Shown piece after piece: positions 1 to 5,241 of a DNA stretch of 5,241 nt. A model generated the notes under the pieces. The model was not told where the DNA came from, did no database searches, and saw only the letters and a program-made list of their open reading frames with translations. The stretch is from positions 1 through 5,241 of the forward strand of contig JAGGWL010000165.1 in NCBI GenBank assembly GCA_021157555.1. Direction: 5' to 3'. This DNA comes from Deltaproteobacteria bacterium (lineage in GTDB: Bacteria; Desulfobacterota; Desulfobacteria; Desulfobacterales; BuS5). The position numbers were made by a program, and so were the translations under genes. Position 1 is the first letter of the stretch, and each line of letters opens with the position of its first letter.

Positions 1-166
1 ATTTTTTACTTGGTTAACGGAACACGGTGCAATTCCGTGGCGGTCCCGCCGCTGTAATCTGAAATATTGATCGCTTGTAAAATTTTTTACTGTCACTGGG
101 TCATAAAAAATAATCCGGGAAGGCGCGATTGATTGTTATCAGTAAGTCAGAAGACGAACCGATACT
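1..166 (+). promoter_or_regulatory. Cobalamin (B12) riboswitch aptamer
   Basis: This is an mRNA leader element that binds adenosyl- or other cobalamins and controls the downstream operon. The conserved core is readable in order: TTAACGGAAC at 15-24, GGTGCAATTCCG at 27-38, then GCGGTCCCGCC and GCTGTAA, which match the family consensus GGTG-AA-TCC / CCCGC / CTGTAA. A CACTGG arm at 94-99 faces CCGGGAAGG at 115-123. A helix of 8 bp with two wobbles pairs 67-74 with 125-132. The B12-box-like segment AGTCAGAAGAC lies at 145-155. The aptamer ends near the GAACC at 156-160, which should be the 3' strand of closing helix P1. The matching 5' strand may be GGTT at 13-16 or may lie just outside the window, so the 5' end may be incomplete. 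The transcription start and promoter are not in view. The position 160 bp upstream of bzaF-cobT fits feedback control of cobamide synthesis. Confidence 0.93.
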
Positions 167-189
167 TTTTACGATAGAATGCGATGGCA

Positions 190-286
190 AAGGGTTCTGT
201 AGATCATTGATAGATTTCCATATAATTAATTTCCTTACAAAATTAATTATATGAAAATCTATCTGTTCTGCCGGAACCCTTTTTTT
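190..286 (+). terminator. Rho-independent terminator, probable expression platform of the B12 riboswitch
   Basis: An outer stem pairs AGGGTTC (191-197) with GAACCCT (274-280) and runs straight into seven Ts (280-286). The outer arms are brought together by a long AT-rich inner helix, 209-231 with 241-263. This has 23 positions with one mismatch (218/254) and a 9-nt loop. An internal loop of roughly 9 x 10 nt separates the two helices. The hairpin lies between the aptamer and the bzaF start, so attenuation of the operon when cobalamin is bound is the natural reading. The segment GAACC at 156-160 can pair with GGTTC at 193-197, giving a possible antiterminator that excludes the outer stem. The mechanism is inferred from sequence. 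Confidence 0.88.
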
Positions 287-312
287 ATTTCTGGCGGATC
301 ATTTTTTTACAA

Positions 313-319
313 TAAGGAA
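313..319 (+). promoter_or_regulatory. Ribosome binding site of bzaF
   Basis: TAAGGAA at 313-319 is a clear Shine-Dalgarno sequence, with AAGGA ending 8 nt before the ATG at 327. It lies downstream of the terminator poly-T and outside the hairpin. This favours transcriptional attenuation over direct sequestration of the ribosome site. Confidence 0.8.
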
Positions 320-326
320 AATAATT

Positions 327-1640
327 ATGAAAACCCAGATTGAATCAGCACAAGAAGGAATTATTACGGACCAGATAAAAAAAGTCGCGGAAGATGAAAA
401 TTTTACTCCTGAAGTTATTCGCGATAGAGTTGCTTCCGGAGAAATCGTTATTCCAAATAATCCCAAACGAATAAATCAGAAAGTTGTTGGAATAGGCCGC
501 GGTCTTAGAACCAAAGTTAACGCATCTATCGGCACTTCATCCGATATATGCGATATTGATGCTGAAATCCGCAAGGCTAAAGCTGCTGAAGAAGAAGGCG
601 CAGATACTCTTATGGAGCTGTCTGCGGGAGGCGACCTTGACGCAATACGCAGGGCTGTTCTGGCAAATACCAATTTGCCGGTGGGCAACGTTCCCCTGTA
701 TCAGGCATTCCATGAGGCAACGCGAAAATACAAAGATCCCGGTAAGATGGATCCTGAATATCTTTTCGATCTTATTGAAAAGCAGTTGGCAGACGGTTTA
801 AGCTTTATGGCGATCCATTGCGGTATTAACCGATATACTATTGAAAGACTGCGCAAACAAGGTTACAGATATGGAGGCCTGGTATCAAAAGGCGGCACAT
901 TCATGGTTTCCTGGATGGACAGAACAGAAAAAGAAAACCCCCTTTATGAACAGTTTGACAGGGTCTGCGAAATAATGAAAAAATATGATGCTGTTTTGTC
1001 ACTAGGCAACGGCATCAGAGCAGGAGCTATCCATGACAGCCATGACCGTGCTCAAATGGCCGAGATGGTTATCAATTGCGAACTTGCTGAAGAAGGGAGG
1101 AAAATGGGATGTCAGATGATGGTTGAAGGTCCCGGCCATGTTCCTCTTGATGAAATTGAGGGGAATATCATGCTTGAAAAAAGGATGAGCGGGAATGCCC
1201 CATACTATGTTCTCGGCCCTATTCCAGCAGATACAGGCGCAGGCTATGATCATATTGTTGCTGCTATCGGTGCTGCCAGTTCCAGCAGATTCGGCGCAGA
1301 CCTTATCTGTTACATCACCCCGGCCGAACACCTTGCCCTGCCCAATGAGGATGATGTTCGAGAAGGTGTCAGAGCAACCCGTATTGCGGTGCGAGTAGGA
1401 GATATTGCCAAGTATCCTGAGCGTCGTGAAAATGAAAAAAAGGCTGCTAAAGCCAGGCGCGATATGCGATGGGGAGATCTTGAAAAAGTGTTGATGTTTC
1501 CTGATATAGCACGTGCTGTGCGTAAAAGCAGAGAACCCTCAAAAAAAGAAACATGCACAATGTGCGGTGATTTTTGTGCCATGAAAAAAGGAATGGAAGT
1601 CTTTACCTCTGATATTGCAGGTGACAAGATTTCTGAATAA
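327..1640 (+). CDS. bzaF: ThiC-family radical SAM enzyme, probable 5-hydroxybenzimidazole synthase BzaF
   Basis: 437 aa, the size of the short (about 430 aa) ThiC class. ThiC converts 5-aminoimidazole ribotide (AIR) to the thiamin pyrimidine HMP-P. The paralogue BzaF converts AIR to 5-hydroxybenzimidazole (5-HBI), the lower ligand of cobamides in some anaerobes. Family marks seen: NASIGTSSD at 65-73, MELSAGGDLD at 96-105, EGPGHVPLDEIEGN at 267-280, GYDHI at 306-310, TPAEHLALP at 331-339, and a C-terminal 4Fe-4S motif C410-x2-C413-x3-C417. H271 and H335 lie 64 residues apart, as do the two metal-binding histidines of Caulobacter ThiC (recalled as H417/H481). Several usual ThiC positions differ: SLGNGIRAG (225-233) for SLGDGxRPG, PADTGAGYDHI for TDIAPGYDHI, and RIAVRVGD for RIAAHAAD. 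Together with the B12 riboswitch, the adjacent cobT and the lack of a visible TPP riboswitch, this favours bzaF over thiC. Such genes are often annotated simply as thiC. The ATG at 327 has a good ribosome site. Likely cytoplasmic and oxygen-sensitive. Confidence 0.85.
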   Translation: MKTQIESAQEGIITDQIKKVAEDENFTPEVIRDRVASGEIVIPNNPKRINQKVVGIGRGLRTKVNASIGTSSDICDIDAEIRKAKAAEEEGADTLMELSAGGDLDAIRRAVLANTNLPVGNVPLYQAFHEATRKYKDPGKMDPEYLFDLIEKQLADGLSFMAIHCGINRYTIERLRKQGYRYGGLVSKGGTFMVSWMDRTEKENPLYEQFDRVCEIMKKYDAVLSLGNGIRAGAIHDSHDRAQMAEMVINCELAEEGRKMGCQMMVEGPGHVPLDEIEGNIMLEKRMSGNAPYYVLGPIPADTGAGYDHIVAAIGAASSSRFGADLICYITPAEHLALPNEDDVREGVRATRIAVRVGDIAKYPERRENEKKAAKARRDMRWGDLEKVLMFPDIARAVRKSREPSKKETCTMCGDFCAMKKGMEVFTSDIAGDKISE

Positions 1641-1644
1641 AAAA

Positions 1645-2703
1645 ATGAATCTATTAGATACAACAATTAAGAATATAGAATCTACGGATCTGCTTATATA
1701 CCAGAAAGCTTTGGATCGTCTTGCGCAGCAGGCCCGCCCGGCGGGAAGTCTCGGAATACTGGAATCGCTTTCTGCCAGGCTGGCTGCAATAAAAGGCAGA
1801 ATAGATGTTAAATTAAAACAAAAAGTTATCATTACCTGTGCAGGTGATCACGGCGTTGTCGCAGAAGGAGTAACCCTCTTTCCACAAGAAGTTACAGCCC
1901 AGATGGTTTATAATTTTATAAATGGAGGAGCTTCCATAAGTGTGCTGGCCCGTCATGCCGGTGCACGGGTAGTTGTGGCTGATCTTGGAGTGAACCATGA
2001 TTTTAAACAGGATCTTCCCATTTTTCATAAAAAAATCCGTAAAGGAACCGGGAATATGGCTGTAGAGCCTGCCATGACAAGAGCTGAAGCAATACGATCT
2101 ATTGAAGCAGGAATAGAGATCGTTGATGAACTTCTGCAGCAAGGCCCTGTCGATATAATCGGAACAGGTGATATGGGTATCGGAAACACAACTCCGTCAA
2201 CTGCGATTATAGCCGCTTTTTCAGGTATAGAGGTTGAAAAACTTACGGGCCGGGGAACAGGCATAAATGATAAAACTCTTAAGCATAAAATTTCAATAAT
2301 AGAAAAAGGGCTTGCATTACATAAGCCTGACCCTGAAGATCCTGTTGATATTCTGTCCAAAGTCGGTGGATTTGAGATTGGAGCTTTGGCAGGAATTGTT
2401 ATCGGTTGCGCCAGCCGAAAAATTCCTGTTATTTGTGATGGCTTAATTTCAACAGCCGGCGCTCTTATCGCATGTGAGATAGTGCCTGCTGCCAGAGAAT
2501 ATCTCTTTGCAAGCCACAATTCTGTAGAAGCAGGTCATAAATTTATGTTTGATCGTCTTGGACTCTCTCCTTTACTCGATTTAAAATTTAGATTGGGAGA
2601 AGGTACAGGCGCTGCTGTAGCAATGGAAATTCTGGATGCTGCAACCCGTGTGCTGGCTGAAATCAAAACCTTTGAAGAAGTCGGCATAAAAGGTGCTCCG
2701 TGA
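1645..2703 (+). CDS. cobT: Nicotinate-nucleotide:benzimidazole phosphoribosyltransferase CobT
   Basis: 352 aa from the ATG at 1645, the normal length for CobT (about 350). The enzyme transfers the phosphoribosyl group of nicotinate mononucleotide to a benzimidazole-type base. The product is the alpha-ribotide that becomes the cobamide lower nucleotide loop. Seen in order: RPAGSLGILE (31-40), CAGDHGVVAEGV (65-76), the family signature GTGDMGIGNTTPS (173-185), GRGTGI (202-207), and LGEGTGAA (317-324). In LGEGTGAA, E319 corresponds to the catalytic E317 of Salmonella CobT. D176 takes the place of the Glu commonly seen in GEMGIGNTT. The frame is open upstream to a TTG at 1615 and a GTG at 1621, but these would overlap bzaF. 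The ATG lies 4 nt after the bzaF stop and gives the expected N-terminus. There is no strong Shine-Dalgarno, so coupling to bzaF translation is likely. Following a 5-HBI synthase, its substrate here is probably 5-HBI rather than only dimethylbenzimidazole. Confidence 0.95.
   Translation: MNLLDTTIKNIESTDLLIYQKALDRLAQQARPAGSLGILESLSARLAAIKGRIDVKLKQKVIITCAGDHGVVAEGVTLFPQEVTAQMVYNFINGGASISVLARHAGARVVVADLGVNHDFKQDLPIFHKKIRKGTGNMAVEPAMTRAEAIRSIEAGIEIVDELLQQGPVDIIGTGDMGIGNTTPSTAIIAAFSGIEVEKLTGRGTGINDKTLKHKISIIEKGLALHKPDPEDPVDILSKVGGFEIGALAGIVIGCASRKIPVICDGLISTAGALIACEIVPAAREYLFASHNSVEAGHKFMFDRLGLSPLLDLKFRLGEGTGAAVAMEILDAATRVLAEIKTFEEVGIKGAP
2690..2695 (+). promoter_or_regulatory. Ribosome binding site deciding the GTG start of rimO
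   Basis: AAGGTG at 2690-2695, inside the end of cobT, has AGG ending 6 nt before GTG 2700. It supports the non-ATG start of rimO. The start GTG overlaps the cobT stop as GTGA (2700-2703). Confidence 0.6.
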
Positions 2704-4040
2704 AGCTCCATGTAACCAGCCTGGGCTGTGCAAAAAACATGGTAGATACGGAGTTTATGATAGGAAAGCTTTTGAAATCAGGCTGCTCATTGACTGAATA
2801 TCCTGAAGAAGCTGAAATAATAATAATAAATACTTGCAGCTTTATTGAATCTGCAATTAACGAATCCATAGATACTATTCTTGAACTTGCAGCATTTAAG
2901 CAAAACGGAAACTGTAAAAAGCTTATTGTAGCAGGATGTCTTCCGGAACGTTTTAGGGAAAAAATTGCGGATGCTCTCCCTGAAGTAGATTTTTTTCTTG
3001 GGACAGGCGCTTTTGACAAGATATTAGATGCTGTTAATGGCTCTTTTGACAATAGCGTTTGTTATTTGCCGGAGCCTAATTCTACTCCGTTACAAAAAGC
3101 TGATGATTCAAGATATCTTGCAACTCCCCATATGGCCTATATCAAAATTGCAGAGGGTTGCGACAAAAAGTGTACTTATTGTATTATACCAAAATTGCGC
3201 GGCAAACAGCAAAGCCGTACAATTACAGACATAGTATCTGAAGCAGACGCATTAATATCTGCCGGAGTAAAGGAGCTCCTGCTGGTGGCTCAAGAGACAA
3301 CCGACTATGGCAGGGATCTGACATCAACCGATAATATTGAAAAACTGCTTGATGAATTATCAAAAATTTCTGATGATATATGGATCAGGATGCTTTACTC
3401 TCACCCGGAAAGTATTAATGAGTCTTTAATAAAAACCATAGCGTCTCATGATAATATTTGTTCGTATTATGATATACCCATTCAACATGTAAGTAATTCA
3501 GTATTAAAAAGGATGGGCAGACAATATACGAGTAATGATTTACATAAACTTTTTGAAACTATAAAACAAATAGATCCGCATGCTGCTTTAAGAACAACTG
3601 TTATGACAGGTTTTCCGGGTGAAACCGACAGGGATTTTCAGGAGCTTCTAAATTTTTTAAAGGAAATCCGTTTTACACATATGGGCGCTTTTATATATTC
3701 GGATTCGGAAGATATTCCTTCCCACAAACTGCCTGATCATGTTAATAAGGAGAAATCTGAAGAACGCTATAACCAGCTGATGTTTAATCAGGCAAAGATA
3801 TCTCTTGAAAACAACCGGATGCATATAAACAAAATCTATAAAGTTCTGCTTGAAAAAATAACACCGGATGGTAACGTCAAAGGACGTACATATTTCCAGG
3901 CTCCGGAAGTAGACGGTTTAACATATATCACATCGAATATATCTGAAGCTGGTAATCATATAGGGCGTTTTGCAATGATTGAAATTACGGAAGCTCAGGA
4001 ATATGATCTTACAGGCAAATTTTATGAGCACACTTTATGA
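2700..4040 (+). CDS. rimO: Ribosomal protein S12 methylthiotransferase RimO
   Basis: 446 aa, close to the usual RimO length (about 440). This radical SAM methylthiotransferase adds a methylthio group to a conserved aspartate of ribosomal protein S12. Three domains are visible. The N-terminal UPF0004 domain (about 1-125) has the cluster cysteines C10 (SLGCAKN), C46 (NTCSF) and C80 (AGCLPE). The radical SAM domain (about 140-365) has C154-x3-C158-x2-C161 in EGCDKKCTYCIIP, then YSHPE, PIQHVSNSVLKRMGR and TGFPGETD. The C-terminal TRAM domain spans about 375-441. The ending GRTYFQAPEVDGLTYI followed by EYDLTG is typical of RimO rather than the tRNA enzyme MiaB. The segment after FIYS (SDSEDIP, 334-340) departs from the common EEGT form. 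The start is GTG, overlapping the cobT stop by 4 bp, so translation is coupled. The protein is not known to need cobalamin, and why it sits behind a B12 switch is unclear. Confidence 0.95.
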   Translation: MKLHVTSLGCAKNMVDTEFMIGKLLKSGCSLTEYPEEAEIIIINTCSFIESAINESIDTILELAAFKQNGNCKKLIVAGCLPERFREKIADALPEVDFFLGTGAFDKILDAVNGSFDNSVCYLPEPNSTPLQKADDSRYLATPHMAYIKIAEGCDKKCTYCIIPKLRGKQQSRTITDIVSEADALISAGVKELLLVAQETTDYGRDLTSTDNIEKLLDELSKISDDIWIRMLYSHPESINESLIKTIASHDNICSYYDIPIQHVSNSVLKRMGRQYTSNDLHKLFETIKQIDPHAALRTTVMTGFPGETDRDFQELLNFLKEIRFTHMGAFIYSDSEDIPSHKLPDHVNKEKSEERYNQLMFNQAKISLENNRMHINKIYKVLLEKITPDGNVKGRTYFQAPEVDGLTYITSNISEAGNHIGRFAMIEITEAQEYDLTGKFYEHTL

Positions 4041-5017
4041 GTCTACTTAAAAAAAAAATAATCTCCGAAGTAAAAAATGATCTTGCAGATATTGAAGAAG
4101 CTGTAAAAAATAATTTGAATCCTTATTTCGATCTGGTTTCGGATATTGCCAGTCACATTCTTTTTGCAGGCGGCAAAAGATTAAGGCCTCTTTTGATGAT
4201 TCTGTCAGCAAAAATCTGTGGTAATACAAAAAAAGATTCCGCGGCAATTTCTTCAATATTTGAATACCTGCATACTGCTTCCCTTTTGCATGACGATCTT
4301 ATTGATGACGCTTCGATGCGCAGAGGCAAGCCCGTGGCACATTCAATATGGGGCAATGCAGCCGCTGTACTTACCGGAGATTTTCTTCTCGCACGTTCAC
4401 TCTCTATAGCCACAAAAACAGGTATACCTGAAGTAATAGAGGCTATTGCCGAAATTACTGAATATATGTCCCAGGGAGAAATTTTTCAGTTAATGAACAA
4501 GCAGCGTTTGGATCTTTCAGAAAAAGAATATATGGAGATTATAAAGTGCAAAACCGCAGTGCTTTTCCGGGGAGCATGCAGAACAGGCGCTCTTGTTGCT
4601 GGTGCTTCCAGAGATAAAAAAGACGCACTCTCTTTATATGGAATGAATCTTGGAATAGCTTTTCAAATGGCTGACGACCTTCTTGATTATACTGCTGATT
4701 CAAAACTCCTTGGGAAAAAAACAGGGGCAGACATTAGAGAAGGGAAATTAACACTTCCTGTTATTTATGCTCTGAATCAAGCAGATTCAAAAGATCGTCG
4801 ATTTATTGAAACAATAATCAAAAATAAGGATTTTAATCTTTCCGATTTCACTAACCTGCAAGAATTGTTGAAAAAATATAAAAGCCTTTCCTATACAAAA
4901 AAAATAGCAAATGATTATGTTGAAAAGGCAAAAACTTCTCTTGATATTTTCAAACCTGTAAAAGCAAGGGAGACTCTCCTTGATATTGCCGATTACGCAA
5001 TGGTCAGAAAAACATAA
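4037..5017 (+). CDS. ispB: Long-chain trans-polyprenyl diphosphate synthase (IspB-type)
   Basis: 326 aa, typical for the family. It extends farnesyl or geranyl diphosphate with isopentenyl diphosphate units, most likely to make the side chain of menaquinone or another quinone. Motifs in order: GGKRLRP (45-51), the first Asp-rich motif HDDLIDDASMRRG (85-97; Mg-binding D86, D87, D90 and the R95-R96 pair), GDFLLARS (114-121), the second Asp-rich motif FQMADDLLDY (209-218; D213, D214, D217), then GKKTGADIREGKLTLPVIYAL (226-246). A small residue (A81) at the fifth position before the first Asp motif resembles E. coli IspB (HTATLLHDD) and argues for a long product. Exact chain length cannot be read from sequence. 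The ATG overlaps the rimO stop as ATGA, with only a weak ribosome site, so re-initiation after rimO is likely. It is the last gene of the run; no convincing terminator follows. Confidence 0.9.
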   Translation: MSLLKKKIISEVKNDLADIEEAVKNNLNPYFDLVSDIASHILFAGGKRLRPLLMILSAKICGNTKKDSAAISSIFEYLHTASLLHDDLIDDASMRRGKPVAHSIWGNAAAVLTGDFLLARSLSIATKTGIPEVIEAIAEITEYMSQGEIFQLMNKQRLDLSEKEYMEIIKCKTAVLFRGACRTGALVAGASRDKKDALSLYGMNLGIAFQMADDLLDYTADSKLLGKKTGADIREGKLTLPVIYALNQADSKDRRFIETIIKNKDFNLSDFTNLQELLKKYKSLSYTKKIANDYVEKAKTSLDIFKPVKARETLLDIADYAMVRKT

Positions 5018-5028
5018 TTAGGCACGGT

Positions 5029-5056
5029 TTTGAGTTTTAGGTTCTGAGTTTTGAGT
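5029..5056 (+). repeat. Short heptanucleotide tandem repeat (four copies)
   Basis: Four 7-bp units lie in register: TTTGAGT (5029-5035), TTTAGGT (5036-5042), TCTGAGT (5043-5049) and TTTGAGT (5050-5056). The first and last units are identical, and the middle two differ from them at two and one positions. It begins 12 bp after the ispB-type stop codon, in non-coding DNA. Its function is unknown. Confidence 0.6.
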
Positions 5057-5158
5057 TAAAAAAGAAAGCGATATCAGCAGCTTAGAAATTTTAAAACGAA
5101 ATTAAAAACTATGTTCTGGGGTTTTCGTCTTCGTTCCTTATGGAGCTATAAATAGTTA

Positions 5159-5187
5159 TTGATATTTTATTCATTCTTATTTATAAT
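5159..5187 (+). promoter_or_regulatory. Strong sigma70-type promoter for the edge gene
   Basis: TTGATA (5159-5164) and TATAAT (5182-5187) are separated by exactly 17 bp, an 11 of 12 match to the sigma70 consensus. The predicted transcription start is about 5194-5195, one or two bases before the ATG at 5196. The region is AT-rich, so a chance match is possible, but the spacing and placement in front of a start codon are persuasive. Confidence 0.65.
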
Positions 5188-5195
5188 TATTTATT

Positions 5196-5241
5196 ATGAG
5201 TAAAATATATAGAATAAACGAATTTACAAAAAGAATAGGAA
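5196..5241 (+). CDS. Start of a MerR-like HTH protein, probably IS607-family serine recombinase TnpA (partial)
   Basis: Only the first 15 codons are inside the window, reading MSKIYRINEFTKRIG. This closely resembles the N-terminus of IS607-type TnpA proteins, which start with a MerR-like helix-turn-helix (pattern YxIxEFAKxIGVS) followed by a serine recombinase domain. IS607 elements usually carry a tnpB gene downstream, which would be beyond the window. No Shine-Dalgarno precedes the ATG, but a near-consensus promoter does. With so few residues, a plain MerR-type regulator or excisionase-like protein cannot be excluded. The element's left end is not identifiable by eye, as IS607 elements lack terminal inverted repeats. 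Confidence 0.55.
   Translation, partial: MSKIYRINEFTKRIG

Noticed and set aside
190..286. Hairpin as the terminator of an unrelated upstream gene
   Set aside because: The preceding 166 bp are a riboswitch aptamer on the same strand, and the terminator arm is complementary to its 3' end, so an expression platform is the better reading.
327..1640. Calling the first gene thiC (HMP-P synthase)
   Set aside because: The leader is a cobalamin riboswitch with no visible TPP riboswitch, cobT follows at 4 bp, and several usual ThiC motif residues are changed. ThiC remains the main alternative.
1310..1666. Long open frames on the minus strand, such as those antisense to the ThiC-like gene, cobT and rimO
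   Set aside because: They lie wholly opposite or overlapping clearly conserved genes, their translations show no recognisable domains, and they look like mirror frames of real coding sequence.
2700..4040. MiaB (tRNA methylthiotransferase) as the identity of the third gene
   Set aside because: The C-terminal APEVDG and EYDLTG motifs and the SLGCAKN N-terminus are RimO-like.
5107..5157. Short inverted repeat AACTAT / ATAGTT as a terminator or element end
   Set aside because: The arms are only 6 bp, AT-rich, separated by about 40 nt and not followed by a T run. This is expected by chance here.
1..5241. CRISPR array, tRNA or rRNA genes
   Set aside because: No regularly spaced long direct repeats, cloverleaf-like segments or rRNA-like stretches were seen. 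Almost all of the window is explained by the leader and the four-gene operon.

Overview
The window looks like chromosomal DNA from an anaerobic, moderately AT-rich bacterium. Gene content and order (ThiC paralogue of the BzaF type, CobT, RimO, long-chain polyprenyl diphosphate synthase) and the protein sequences fit Desulfobacterota (Desulfobacteraceae-like sulfate reducers or relatives). That placement is an inference from gene content and general protein resemblance; no marker gene here proves it.

Layout. Positions 1-166 carry the core of a cobalamin (B12) riboswitch, possibly missing the outermost 5' strand at the window edge. It is followed by a large rho-independent terminator (about 190-286), which is the likely expression platform. 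Next come four same-strand genes with almost no space between them: a ThiC-like radical SAM enzyme, most likely bzaF (5-hydroxybenzimidazole synthase), at 327-1640; cobT at 1645-2703; rimO at 2700-4040; and an IspB-type polyprenyl synthase gene at 4037-5017. The gap between the first two is 4 bp, and the other two junctions are 4-bp overlaps (GTGA and ATGA). This is a single, translationally coupled operon. The last 224 bp hold a short heptamer repeat, a near-consensus sigma70 promoter and the first 15 codons of what looks like an IS607-type serine recombinase gene that runs out of the window.

How it works together. BzaF-type enzymes convert 5-aminoimidazole ribotide (AIR) into 5-hydroxybenzimidazole. 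CobT activates such bases to the alpha-ribotide used as the lower ligand of cobamides. The first two genes therefore form an anaerobic module for making and activating the lower ligand, placed under feedback from finished cobamide through the riboswitch. No bzaC/D/E-type methyltransferase genes are present, so 5-hydroxybenzimidazolyl cobamide is the simplest predicted end product. rimO (S12 methylthiolation) and the prenyl synthase (probably the quinone side chain) have no evident link to B12, yet they are coupled downstream of the switch. That coupling is the most curious aspect of the operon.

The central system (bzaF-cobT behind a B12 riboswitch) belongs to a described pathway. The less ordinary points are the nested terminator, the rimO-ispB coupling and the possibly leaderless recombinase gene at the right edge.
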